This document shows, one piece after another, positions 1 through 10,597 of a stretch of DNA of 64,000 nt. Made by a program: the position numbers and the translations under genes. The notes under the pieces were generated by a model. It was not told where the DNA came from and ran no database searches. It saw only the letters and a program-made list of their open reading frames with translations. Positions within the stretch are counted from its first letter, which is position 1. Each line of letters begins with the position of its first letter. The stretch spans positions 131,217,466 to 131,281,465 of the forward strand of contig NC_039365.1 in the NCBI RefSeq assembly GCF_003573695.1. The letters run 5' to 3'. The DNA comes from Papaver somniferum. Lineage: Eukaryota; Streptophyta; Magnoliopsida; Ranunculales; Papaveraceae.

Positions 1-98
1 CATTCATCACTTTTACATGGATCGGCCTCTTTGCAGAATGACGACATATTAAATGCAGGGTTTTACAATTTTAGACTTGAACTAAAAACCACCATCAA
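1..98. other. Left-edge sequence upstream of Tat copy A homology
   Basis: Similarity to Tat copy B (around 61860) starts only near base 99, at the words ACAAGGATACTA. The first 98 bases do not match the integrase zinc-finger region that precedes this point in copy B. This suggests a deletion or insertion junction near base 98. I see no gene or recognisable repeat in it. Confidence 0.4.
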
Positions 99-1075
99 CA
101 CAAGGATACTATTGCTAAGCATGGACGAAGATTCGAAGAACATAGCTAAGCGATGTGAAAGATGCCAACGGTTCGCCAGAAAGATCAAAGCACCAGCAAC
201 GAAGATCAACTCAGTCATCAGCCCTTGGCCATTTATCAAATGAGGGGTTGATATTATCGGACCCTTGATAGAGGGAACCTCAAAAAGAAAATACCTCATT
301 GTGGCTACAGACTACTTCACCAAGTGGGTGGAATCAAAGACTTTGGCAATAATTAGGGACACAGATATCTTTAAATTCTTGTTTGAGCAGATCATATGCA
401 GGTTCGAAATACCAGTTGCCATAGTCTCTGACAATGGAAAACATTTGCAAGGAAAGAACATCGACATGTTGTTTGACACTTTAAACATTCAGAAGAACAA
501 GTCCACTCCTATATACCCTAAAAGCATTGGACAAGCGGAGGCAACCAACAAAACCATAACGATGAACTTAAAGAATAAGCTAGGAGTATACAAAAAGAGG
601 TGGCGCGAACAACTAAACAACGTCCTATGGGCTTACCGAACTACAAGAAGCTCAGTTACTGGAGAAACTCCATTCCTGTTGACCTACGGAGCCGAAGCAG
701 TCATCCCAACGGAGGTAATACTCCCAACAACAAAAACAGAGGCATGTGAGAAGAATCTAACAACAGACTTGATGTTAGAGAAGATGGATGACCTTGAATA
801 AAGAAGGGAGGTAGCTTTACAAAAGCTGATAAACTATCAACAAAGGCTAGCTCGAGAATACAACAAACGGGTCATCCCCCGAAACTTCGTGGTCGAAGAG
901 TACGTACTACGACAAATTTTGCCATATCAAAGAAAGAAGGAGTGGGGCAAGCTAGCTCCGACATGGGACGGGACCTACATTATACACGACATTGCCGAAA
1001 AAGGTCTTACTACCTAAGGACCCCCAAAGGTGAAGTATTACAACATCCCTCGAATGCAATGTACCTAAAAAAAAT
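99..1075 (+). pseudogene. Integrase of Tat copy A (decayed)
   Basis: This encodes the integrase that would insert the element's cDNA into the genome. The end of the HHCC zinc finger is visible (CERCQRF near 150-180). The catalytic triad is intact by eye: D in GVDIIGP, D in VSDNGK (near 425), and E in GQAEATNK (near 535). The second and third acidic residues are separated by 35 residues, as in the D,D-35-E family. The C-terminal domain follows, including KEWGKLAPTWDG. Lesions include TGG to TGA at 241-243 (copy B keeps TGG near 62008), TAA at 799-801, and TAA near 1015. The region upstream of base 99 is lost. About 85 percent alike to the copy B integrase by eye. Confidence 0.85.
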
Positions 1076-1764
1076 ACTACCAGTAAGAGAATGGTGATTA
1101 CTCAGGAGAATAAAGGAACAAGCATTAGCCTACCATGTTTTATCCCTGATCAAAGGTATTATAAACCGTACTAATCAATGAAATAAATTTTTTGCTAAAA
1201 AAATTAGTTTTTGATTAATAAAATTGGGTTAGAATAGACACCCGTCGTCAGGATTGACGGTGAGTTAAGGCAAGGCATAACTGCTTATATGTCAATCTCG
1301 GATCCTTGGGGCGAAGGATCCTTTCATGAGGCATAAGAAAAAATAATATATCCCCTAAAGAGATACCTTGTCGAAGTGAAGTAGTCTTCGCGCGGAATGC
1401 ATAGGGTTACAGGAAAATTATTGCCCGCGTAGAAACCATCGCCACCACGGTACCTTCTGGCCAAAGGATACTTAGGTAGGATGTTGAATGTTCCACCAAA
1501 GGTTAAGCATACCTTAGCACCTTGTGATAACTTGATTGTGCGATCAATTAGACATAGTACTTCTAAAACAAAATATTCATGCAATAACATGAGAGAAGTA
1601 ATAATTTTACAAAAATATGTCTGACATGTCTTAAAAGTTGCAGATAACAAAGTTTCAAACAATCAGAAAGCATTGTTTCAAAGAAGGGAGACATCATAAA
1701 GGCACCTCAACTGAGGGCATAAAACAACAAAGAGTCTGACTAAACAAAGGCCGAGACAACATGA
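1076..1764. other. Spacer between integrase and antisense gene (Tat copy A)
   Basis: This non-coding stretch matches 62871-63540 of Tat copy B almost end to end, so it is part of the element. On the minus strand it would be the 3' UTR of the antisense gene; on the plus strand it is the 3' UTR of pol. I see no conserved reading frame: the minus-strand open frames at 1324-1662 and 63020-63355 differ in frame integrity. Confidence 0.55.
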
Positions 1765-2076
1765 TCAAGGATAATGAAGACGAGGAAAGACGACCCCGTC
1801 ATCTTGGAGTTCAGCTTCAACAAAGGCATTGTTGATGTAGTCAATGGCCGAACTCTCGAATTGCACCTTCATCTGGGAGGACCGAACCTCCAGGTCCAAA
1901 GATGATTTCCGATGAAGCTCCATCATCTGAGCACTGAGTTGGTCATTAGCTTCCTGAAGTGACGCAGCCTTAAGCTTTGAAGCATCATCAAATTGACGAG
2001 TTATCTCCAACGAAGATATTTAGCCCTCGAGACGGTTAATCTTAGCATTTGCACCTACAAGCTGCTCTTGGAGACC

Positions 2077-2155
2077 CGCGGACGCAAAAGGGATAAGTAA
2101 AAATCAAAGACGGTATGGGGCCGAAGAATGTTGAAACAAGAAAATCCTAAACTAC
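2077..2155 (-). other. Putative intron 5 of antisense gene (acceptor degraded)
   Basis: Minus-strand donor GCCGGAG/GTAGTTTAG at 2155. The acceptor near 2077 reads CCGCG where AG is expected; copy B reads CGCAT at the same place, so an ancestral CGCAG is plausible. The downstream exon begins with the words LQEQLVGANAKI. Confidence 0.5.
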
Positions 2156-2773
2156 CTCCGGCATGGCTAGGGGATTCTTCTAAACTATGCTGGGTTTCGG
2201 CAAGATCCACCTCAGCGGAATCAAGATCCTCCACGAGGGTATCATGTTCGGTCCGAAGATCCTCAACATCAATTCGGAGCGAAGCATTCTCAGAGGATAA
2301 AACCTGGTAAACATTCTCTAACTCTTCCAATCTATTAACCAAGTATGTACGGGACATGGAAGAAAGCACGGAACCAGCCTCGATAATTTTGCTCTTAAGA
2401 GCACAAATATCAGAAGATAAGACGTTACGTTCTGTAGTAACCTTAGCTAAGGAAGTGCAGGCATCTTCGAAATCCTTATGATACTTTTTACGGATAATTT
2501 CTTGAGCTGAGAAGCGTTTTTCAACTAAGGCAATATCCGCCTTTTGCTTTACAATGAGACTCTCTTTCCACTTAAGGGCTTCGTCACATTCTTTGTCGAG
2601 CAAAGCCATATGCTTCACAAGATCTGCGTTATGAGCAGATTCAAGAGAAATTTGGACCTCGTTATGAACAGTCACGTTCATCAACCTGTCAGAGTTCTTC
2701 TGATAATACCAAACATCGGAGGTCAACTTGGCTACCTGCTCCCGGAGATGTCTAAGCTCACTAGAGCTACCAG

Positions 2774-2850
2774 CTGGCAGGCGTAAGTTTTCTCAGGACT
2801 AGACTACCAAACAAAAATGAAGATAAAGCTAAGGAAAAGGAGAAACAAAC
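2774..2850 (-). other. Putative intron 4 of antisense gene
   Basis: Minus-strand donor GTCATAG/GTTTGT at 2850 and acceptor CTGCCAG at 2774; 77 nt, T-rich. The joined frame reads SSKVIAGSSSELRHL and continues into the long coiled coil. Confidence 0.65.
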
Positions 2851-3110
2851 CTATGACTTTGGAGGATTCAGCAGCCATATCGGAATCAGCGGACTTACGA
2901 CCATCCTCAACAACTTTTGCAACGTTATTTGCTCTCTCAAGGGCCAATAAGCAGGCCTCTAGGGACCTATGAGTTTTCCTCAGATCGCTCTCTAACAAAG
3001 ATATCTTGGCAGCAGAATCAGCATCACTGGAAGAAGGTTGTTGTGCGCTAGCAATGACATGATCTTGGCGGGTACACTCCAGCAGAGCACTCAAGTGAGT
3101 ACACTTATCC

Positions 3111-3230
3111 CTATAAAACTTGAACAAGGTGCATCCAACGTCGATTTGTTTGCAAAGATGCAAACAACGGAGCATAAGAACAAACAGAGGTTCAAAAAAA
3201 TGCATAAACAATGAGGTAAAAATCACTTAC
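3111..3230 (-). other. Putative intron 3 of antisense gene
   Basis: Minus-strand donor TCTCA/GTAAGT at 3230 and acceptor TTTTATAG at 3111; 120 nt and T-rich. The donor matches the plant consensus. The next exon opens directly into the coiled-coil region (DKCTHLSALLEC). Confidence 0.7.
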
Positions 3231-3590
3231 TGAGAACAACGAAAGACGATGAAGGAAATCAGCGTAGGTGTCCATAAATGCCTCCATCTCTTGGATGCTA
3301 CCCATACGGATTTCACCAAAGCTCTGGCCAGAGCGAAGGCAGTCTGGGTCAAAGAATAGATCCTTGGCCACACGATACTGAGCAGACAGAACATCTAACT
3401 CTGAAGCAACCTCCAAAGAATCGGCCAGTTGATGACAATCAACCTCAGCAGAAAAGGGACCCCTTGAATCCCACAGTATGTCTTCAAGGATGGGATCGTC
3501 AGAACTCCCAAGGCTCAAGCTCTCAGGTAAATTACCCTTCCCAAGATCCGTAAGAACCCCACCAATAGCTTGAGAGCGAGCATGGGGTAC

Positions 3591-5231
3591 TGATGTGATT
3601 ATCAATTGAGTTGTTATAGAAATAGGTTCGTTGAGACTTGTGAAAGCAATAAATTTTAGATTTAATTTTAAGACTAATAATATACCAAATTTAAATAAAA
3701 GTGATACGAAAAATATGGAGAAGACTGGGGCTATGGAATCCACTATTTACCAATATCAAAGTGATTTATATTCTCTAATTATAATCATGCAAATCATGCA
3801 TTCAAATTGATTCTTAATATTGCAATAGTTGATTTTTTAGAAATAACAGTTGTAGATCGAAAGTATGGGACATCAAAACCCTAGGCTAGCATGCTCCATC
3901 AATTGAAATGACAATTGTTTAACAAAAACCATTTTATCAATTTATTTATCTAAGCAAATAATCATATAATAATTGCATAAATTAGAGATTACCACTTTTC
4001 ATTGGTGAAATAGCTTCCTCCTTCGCCCCAGAGGATGGGTTTAGTTCATCATTGTGTAAACACGCTCAAAATATTTGTTCATTGCTTCAAAAATTGTTTA
4101 CAAAGATGAAATGGAGAGAAAATGATGAAAACCGGGTGGTTGCAACGTTTTTAATTGTTGCAAAACACTGTTATAGAGAACGATAAAAGGAAACTGTCGC
4201 TGTCACTGTAGCTTGTACGACTGTCAAATATGTGTCGCAATCACTATAGCAATTACGACTGCTCCTTGTGGTCTTATGTTCTTCGTATGTTCTTCAATGG
4301 CAGCAGCAGCAATTCTCTCAAACTCACGTTTCTTTGCTCTGGTCTCTCCCCAATCACTCAGTAAACTTTTTCTGTCCCCCTAGCATCGTTTGTATACTAA
4401 CCATCCTCAAGGAAATCCTCGTATTAATTCTCAAAAATGTTGCCATAACGTCTCGGGATTTTATTTCTTTTTCTTTTCTGTTGATGATCTTCACACGCTC
4501 TGCTGCATCTGTTCACACACTCCAAACAAGATGAATGTACGAGAAATATCGTTGGCACATGCAGAGCTTCCAAATATATAACCAGAAAATCTAAAAGAAA
4601 CCCGAGAATAATCTTATTTCCTGTTGTATAATAACTACAGAATCTCCCTTTTCCAATCACGTGGACGGATTTTTTACAAGGTAATATAAAACTCCTCATC
4701 CAAATCCCTTGAAAATCTCCAACAATATCTTCCACAGAATCTCCGAAATCTCTTCCACTCCACAGAGTTTCTTCTGGCCGGTGAGATATCCACGTAACTT
4801 CCCTTGTTTATCGAAAATAATTGACTTACCAATCCTGTCATGAAGTAACAGGCTGGTTTACATTCAAATCCCAAAGAAATCTCAACAAAACTCGACCAAA
4901 TCAAGTTCAAGAAAATCCGCAGGTTCAAAATAAGTTTCCCACCACAATTTGTTTATCCGTGAAGAAGATGGTGGTGCCCTTAATCCGTTCTGTGGGTTCC
5001 TTTAACACTGGGGTGCAAACAGTAAAGAAGGTGCCCCTTATCCAAAACTGAGAGTCCGAATAACATGTGTCCTCCGGGGGGTCCAAATAGCACTTTTCGG
5101 GCAACTTTTTCCACACAAGTGTATTTCTCTAAAAACACCTGTGCAACCATAAAAACACCATAATAAGTACAAAATGAAGCACTAACAATACAGACAGTAA
5201 GGACGATTCATACACAAAAGTGTGTCTATCA
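3591..5231 (-). mobile_element. Solo LTR of the Athila-like family (minus strand)
   Basis: Read on the minus strand, this 1641 bp unit aligns along its length with the LTR of the Athila-like element at 22793/38692. It starts TGATAGACACA (minus) and ends at 3591. The flanks GGTAC (3586-3590) and GGCAC (5232-5236) form a five-base target duplication with one mismatch. It splits one exon of the Tat antisense gene. A TATA-like word (GGTTATATATTTGG, minus) lies near 4573-4586. No internal sequence remains. Confidence 0.85.
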
Positions 5232-5953
5232 GGCACAAGTATTGAATCCTTACCACGACGAAGAGATGGCATGGTGGATGAGCTGGGAACGGAAGAGAAT
5301 GCTTGGCTAGAAGTACCACCTAAGTTCATATCACCAGTAGAGGGAAGATTACCCAGTACGGTCCAATCTGGTGACGAAGGTGGAGGTCCAACAACTTTAC
5401 TAACAGGGGCAGTAGAAACAGAATGAGCGCTTCCCAAAGAAGCAGGCGTAACATTGAAAGAGAATCTACCATGAGAAATCACCATCTTCTTCCTCGTCTG
5501 AGAGTCTGAGCTACCATCCCTCACCACGGGAGTCATACCCTTCGCAAACGAACCACTCGAGTGGAGCGAAGTAGCAGGAGATGATGGAAGACTCTTGGAA
5601 GATATCACTATAACACTGGTAGTAGCCGAGATAACAGGTTGCAGATCACTAGGAGCAGAAAACGAGGGTACTTTTGGCGGCGAAGCAGGATCCATAAATT
5701 GAGCACTAACTGGGCTCACCAATGAAGTATCACCACCAACTGGGAGGTTGTCATCTTCCATAGAGACAGCACAAAGGGGGCTAGGACTATCCATGGAAAA
5801 ATCTTCCTCAATATCGTCTAAGTGAGGACTAAGGGAAGTATCCTCGACGTCTTCCATATCTTCGTCATCTTGCTCTTCCGCAGCAGCCTTAGGATCCTCA
5901 TCGGATTCTTCAACATCAATCACAGCCTTCAGATTGCCTTTCCTCTTTGAAGA

Positions 5954-6039
5954 CTATAGAAGAACACATGCGTCAGCTAAGGATCAGGGGAAAAATATTA
6001 AAGGACCTACGAACACAGAGGTATAACTATAATCATTAC
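5954..6039 (-). other. Putative intron 2 of antisense gene
   Basis: Minus-strand donor GCGGAG/GTAATG at 6039 and acceptor TTCTATAG at 5954; 86 nt. The frame is kept across it (ATPAE joins SSKRKGN), which supports real splicing. Confidence 0.7.
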
Positions 6040-6201
6040 CTCCGCAGGTGTTGCTGTAGCTTCTTCAACCGAATCCTTCCTTTTCTTGGTCCTGGTAGCT
6101 ACGGAGTCCCAGCAGCAGAACCCGGAGCAGTCCCAGCAGCAGAACTCGGAGAAGTCCTAGCAGAAGAAGCAGGGGCAGGCTTCAAAGGAGCTACCAGAGT
6201 A

Positions 6202-6263
6202 CTGAGCAAAGGCCACAAAACAAAGATGAAAAGTGAAAAACTTTTGTAGCAAACAAAGGTTAC
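6202..6263 (-). other. Putative intron 1 of antisense gene
   Basis: Minus-strand donor CACGAG/GTAACC at 6263 and acceptor TTTGCTCAG at 6202; 62 nt and T-rich. The downstream reading frame is disturbed, so the exact acceptor is less certain. Confidence 0.45.
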
Positions 6264-8088
6264 CTCGTGAGAAGTAACAAGGTTGAAAACCCAAGGCTGA
6301 TATCCATTATACTTAGCAGGCAGAGAGAAAGCTGTACGAGGGACGCTGGGATCTGCGGTGGTAAAATCATAGGCCCGTGAATACGACGGGGGCCAACACT
6401 CTAAAGAAGAAGGTTACTTTTCTGAATGGAATCATCATAAGTAGCATTGAAGTTGGCAGTGGTATAATCCTCTTGCTTAGATCTCCCATCAGCAAAGGAG
6501 TCATATGACTTCAAAGTAGTCTTACCTTTTCTACGATACCAAGATTCACGAAGGGCACGCCAGTAATCGCCAGTGTATTGCATAACTCCTCGAACCCGAG
6601 TCTTGTTCACCGGGTCATCCCTGGTAGACAAAACGTCATAGTATAAAGGATCCTTTCTACTAAACAAAGGCAAGAGCATACCGGTGGCCAACTGGACAAC
6701 ACTGATCAGCAAGTTGTTCTCATCATAATGGAAGCTCCGAATCAGAGATTCAGTGAGAACATCAGGGCCATTAACAAAGGAGATGTCAAACTTATGAAGG
6801 CGAAAAGACTTGGCCATCTCAGCCAAGGGCAAGTGAGCTATCTTTATCACACAGTTCCAGCCTTTGAAGCTCATAGTGAGGTGGAGGAGGATGAAGATCC
6901 TCAACAGCAACCTCTTCAACCTCAGGGTCTGCAACAGCCTCAGGCCCCACAACCATCTCAGTTCCCTAAGGTATCTCAGTATCCTCAGGGGGGAGGAGAG
7001 GGCGTAGCATCATGATGATCCATTCGCAGAGGTGGCTCAGTAGACGATCTGGGTTTCGGATCCTTGCGCACAGGTTTCTTCGGAAGTCTCATGATCCCTA
7101 ACATCAGCAAAAAACACAATCCTTCAAGAATGGCAAACAAAATTTGCAGTTTACTCCAAAATAAATTTGGGGAAAAAACGAATACACTTTTGGCATGGGT
7201 TTATCTAAACCAACCAAAGGAAGTATTCTAATCCTACCGAAAGACAAAAAAGAGGATTGCTCAACACCATGAGTAGAGTTGCAGAAGAAGAACAATCATG
7301 GCAAAAATGCAAAATGAAAACGAACCCAAGTTCTCATACGACATAAACAAGCAAAAGAGAATCGAAATTTTCACATGCAAGTACAACAACAACTTCAAAC
7401 AATCAAAGAAGTGGAAACAGAACCAAGTATGGAGGATACGGAAGGCTACATCAAAATCAAAGGCGAGTGTATATAACCTGATTGATGAAGAGCGAACGCG
7501 AGCTTCTGAAGACCGAGAAGGAAAATGGCAGTTAAAGGAAAATAAGACAAAGGAAATCTCTGAGAAAGGGAGAGAGAGCGACAATTCGTGAGAAGAAGGA
7601 AAAGTTAATGAAATTCATTCTTTATTCTCTTCTTATAGGCGGTTGGAGAATCCAAAAATTTGGATGTCCCGAAATTCAAGGGGAAGTTATTGCATGAAAG
7701 GACACGTAGGGACCATCCAACCGGTATGTGCAAAAATGGCGGCGTTACAGAAGTTTTTTCTTCCAATCTTACCAAATGGTGGAATATGAAAGAAAAAGGG
7801 CAAACTTTGAATATCAATATTCTGCGGAGCACGTGTCACGGTTTCAGTGGTCGCGTGCAAGATAACTGTATAGCCCTCGCTATGATGAACCTGGGTAGCA
7901 GAAGATACCTTCGTATATCTACTTTATCTTATCCCAAGAAGGGATACCTCGACGACCAAGATAGAAAAGTAAAGCCTAGTCTAGGGAGAGGCAGCTGGCG
8001 AAGGGATAGAGGTAGATGACATATCTAATCAACATCAAATGCACAAATCTCTTATCTACACGCGTAATCAAAGCACGTGGAGAGAGAT

Positions 8089-8238
8089 GATGTAGCAGAG
8101 TTTGACTGGAAAAGGTTAATGGTGAACGAAGGTACAATCTGTACTGAGGCTGGGAAGTTCTCGAAGGAACGTGGGTCAACTGAGGTGGCAGAGTCCGACT
8201 GGAGAAAGCATGCGGTGAACGAAGGTACCATTTGTACG
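8089..8238 (+). repeat. Imperfect direct duplication in U3
   Basis: Two units 93 bp apart (8089-8145, 8182-8238) share GCAGAGT, GACTGGA and GTGAACGAAGGTAC followed by AT.TGTAC. Their position upstream of the TATA box fits duplicated enhancer-type elements of an LTR. Confidence 0.6.
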
Positions 8239-8300
8239 AAAGGTATACCAGGAAATGATGGATCCAAAGACAGCAAAGATATACCTGGAGCAGAAGGGGC

Positions 8301-8307
8301 TATAAAT
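8301..8307 (+). promoter_or_regulatory. TATA box of Tat copy A 3' LTR
   Basis: GGGGCTATAAATACC is a strong plant TATA box. Transcription would be expected about 30 bases downstream, near 8335. Confidence 0.55.
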
Positions 8308-8830
8308 ACCAAGCTTCACCAACAAATCAAGGGCATTCAACATCTAGGAGAAGAAGATCTAGTCTTAAGCTTATACCTCTTTAATGTTTAGAACTTAAGT
8401 ATTTACTCCAACTTGAGTTCTCTCTACTACTTTGGGAAGCATTTAAGATCTTTGTAACCACCACAACTTAATACAAATAATCACTCATTACCCCGTGGAC
8501 GTAGACAAAAGTCGAACCACGTAATCTCTCGTGTCTCATGATAACTTAGTACCATTTATATTATATCTATATTCTTCGTTATTTTTGTGATCTTGAATAC
8601 CTTTTATTACTTAGCATCATCAGTTCAACAAAGATATCAATACTGCTTAGTATCTGATTCTTTGAGCTGTATACATTACGTAGACTAGGGGAAAATTAGT
8701 AGTCACAGGATCATATCACTATCCTAGCACTGAAACAAGAATATTTTACATTCATATCCTTATTTTAATCCCTAAACAAGTTCTCTTCTCTGATAAAAAT
8801 TATATCATCACCCTCACTATTATAATCTAT

Positions 8831-10486
8831 ATGAAACCATCTTCATCTCAGGATACCATTACACCCGAAAACCTTGAAATTCAAAACCTCAGTACCCAAA
8901 TGGCAAAAAAACTTACTTTACCTTCATCTTTAACTGAACCAGTTTTCATCGACAAAAAAACCATCTTAGCTGAAAATGATAACATTTGGAAATGGTGTAT
9001 GGTTGGATATATTTGTTGCGAGACTCTCATCCCTACTTATTCTATTCGTTACTACATTTGCAACCAATGGACGTTTGCTCAAACACCTTCTGTCACTACG
9101 TTCAGTGGATTGAGAAACAAGGTCCTTATCAGATTTCTGGCTGAAAATTATTTCAACAGGGTTAATGACCAGAGACCTTGGTATGCTTGTGGCTATTTAA
9201 TGGTTCTCAAAGTCATTCCCCCAAATGGCTGGCCATCAAATCATCACGTCTCTTTTGCTGAAGAACTGTTTTGTCTTATCTTATATAACATCCCAAAGGA
9301 GTGCACCGAGTTTGGGGATCTTCAGAAACTCACTTTCAAGCTTGTGGAATAAGTAGAGGCTCAAACACCTTATGTGAATAATCCTTTAAAGAAGAATGTT
9401 AAAGTTTGTGTTAGAGTATGTGTTCAGAAAGCTCTACCAACTGGAATCCCTCTCTTTACTTCAGGGAGAGCTCAATCTTTTCTCATTTAATGTAGATACT
9501 ATAATGTTCCCAAGTTTTTCTGCACTTCTTGTCGTGTTCTATATCATAAAGATATCAACTATCCAGCCTGGAAATCCAAACAAAAGCTACTACAAGGATC
9601 AACTACTTCTAGCTCAAAATATGTCCTCCCTGCAGTCTCAAGGCTAATGATGCCAAATCAATCAGTGGCTCAATAATCTTCACCTACTACCAGCATTGTG
9701 ATCAAAGATACTATCATGTCTCCTAGTGAAGAAATGCCAAAAACTCAAGTTGGCACTATCGATAACTATGTTAACACCAAAGGAAAAGCTAACGATTTAG
9801 CTCAAAGTACTGATAATGTGTGTCAAACAGGTTTAGCCAATAATATCCAGATGGGTCCTTTTGTTAATCGATCTACTGCCTTAAAGATCTTTGATGTTGG
9901 GTCGGTCCAGCAAAGCTCAACTCAATTGAATAATGGCCTTCCAGTTATCTTCAAGCAAGTTACTACCTAGAATGTTACAATTGAGACTTCTAGGATTAAC
10001 CCTGAATCGTCAAATCAAGGTACGATTCGGACCACCAACTCATCCAGAAGATTTAAAACGGTTGATGTCCCGACAAAACAACCTGTTATCACCAGACAAG
10101 AGGTTGTCTCCGCTGCTGCTGAGCACGATGCCCTATCGAATTTTAAGAGAAAGATCAATCCCAGAGATGATTTGAAAAAACGCACTAGAGCAAGCAATTC
10201 TACTCTAGTTAGCATTGTGGTTATACCAAATCATTCTGATAACTTTGAACCTGATTACTCAAAGCTTTGTCCCCCTATCACCAAATTAGGAGATCTCCCT
10301 GCTATTAGTCTCTCCAACTGTACTCTCAATACCCATTCTCTAGTTGACCCTTATGGTAGTTATAATGTACCTGCTGATGATACCCCAAGCAATGATGGTG
10401 TCTGCAATAATTCTCTTCATGGGGATGCTTCTCTTAATCTCGGTTCTACCCAGGAGACTACTCAAATTGGTGGTTCTAGTGACTAA
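8831..10486 (+). pseudogene. LINE ORF1, nucleic-acid-binding protein (decayed)
   Basis: In L1 elements ORF1 binds the element RNA. The N-terminal part (8831-9352) has the DUF4283-like pattern: a FSGLRNKVLIRF segment, then RPWYACGYLMVLKVIPP, then LILYNIPKEC. After a TAA at 9350 the same frame continues to 9490. Another frame near 9510-9560 carries a knuckle-like CTSCRVLYHKDINY, matching CX2CX4HX4 with the last Cys replaced by Tyr. The tail (9698-10486) is low-complexity and Ser/Thr-rich. Several stops and frameshifts make it non-functional. The start ATG at 8831 is the first one in frame with the domain. Confidence 0.75.
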
Positions 10487-10597
10487 ACTCTTGATGGTGG
10501 TTCTTCTTCCACCACTCAGGTAAACTCAACTCCTTCCCCTCCTATTATTGATCCTATCAATGTTGTTATCTCTGCCAATCTTTTTCTTGTTAACAAT

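Larger units (their letters stand above)
1765..7094 (-). pseudogene. Antisense spliced gene of Tat copy A (unknown function)
   Basis: The gene runs opposite to pol, from an ATG near 7094 to a TGA at 1765-1767, and would encode roughly 1000 residues. Visible exons are about 7094-6264, 6201-6040, 5953-5232 plus 3590-3231, 3110-2851, 2773-2156 and about 2076-1765. Most introns have GT...AG ends. The N-terminal half (6940-6400) has a globular region with VQLATGMLLPLFSRKD and YWRALRESWYRRK. The layout resembles plant 'putative gypsy-type transposon' proteins (Pfam PF04195), but I am unsure of the family. The middle is acidic (VEESDEDPKAA) and Ser/Pro-rich. The C-terminal third (3110-1765) is heptad-rich coiled coil. 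Lesions: a solo LTR at 3591-5231, a frameshift near 6990 and 6400, and CAA to TAA at 2020-2022. Joining the exon across the LTR restores frame (SILVP then HARSQ). Confidence 0.65.
99..8750 (+). mobile_element. Ty3/gypsy Tat-lineage retrotransposon, copy A, 3' half
   Basis: The order is integrase on the plus strand, a short spacer, a long multi-exon gene on the minus strand, then a region with LTR-type promoter features. The same order recurs at 58.5-64 kb (copy B), where protease, RT and two RNase H domains identify the Tat lineage. An antisense gene between integrase and 3' LTR is known from some Tat relatives such as maize Grande. The left part lies outside the window. The right LTR end is not resolved; I place it before the LINE that starts near 8770. 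Confidence 0.75.
7095..8750 (+). repeat. 5' region of antisense gene and 3' LTR region of Tat copy A (limits uncertain)
   Basis: About 1.65 kb without a convincing gene. The first part (7095-7600) lies upstream of the antisense ATG and would hold its promoter and leader. Purine-rich tracts near 7560-7605 could be the polypurine tract. From about 7610 on the region has LTR traits: an imperfect duplication (8089-8145 and 8182-8238), a TATA box at 8301, and A/T-rich downstream sequence. I could not find the second LTR in the window, so the limits are guesses. Confidence 0.4.

Noticed and set aside
1324..1662. Minus-strand frame of 112 codons (and its partner at 63020-63355)
   Set aside because: Lies beyond the stop of the antisense gene. 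The frames in the two copies do not correspond over their length, so it is probably 3' UTR.
2128..2786. Plus-strand frames opposite the antisense coiled-coil exons
   Set aside because: They are shadows of the minus-strand exons, with no conserved counterpart in copy B.
5220..5426. Plus-strand 68-codon frame near the solo LTR edge
   Set aside because: Crosses the LTR/exon boundary and mirrors the antisense exon.
7298..7591. Lys/Glu-rich plus-strand frame (97 codons)
   Set aside because: Purine-rich stretch before the LTR; no counterpart and no domain.
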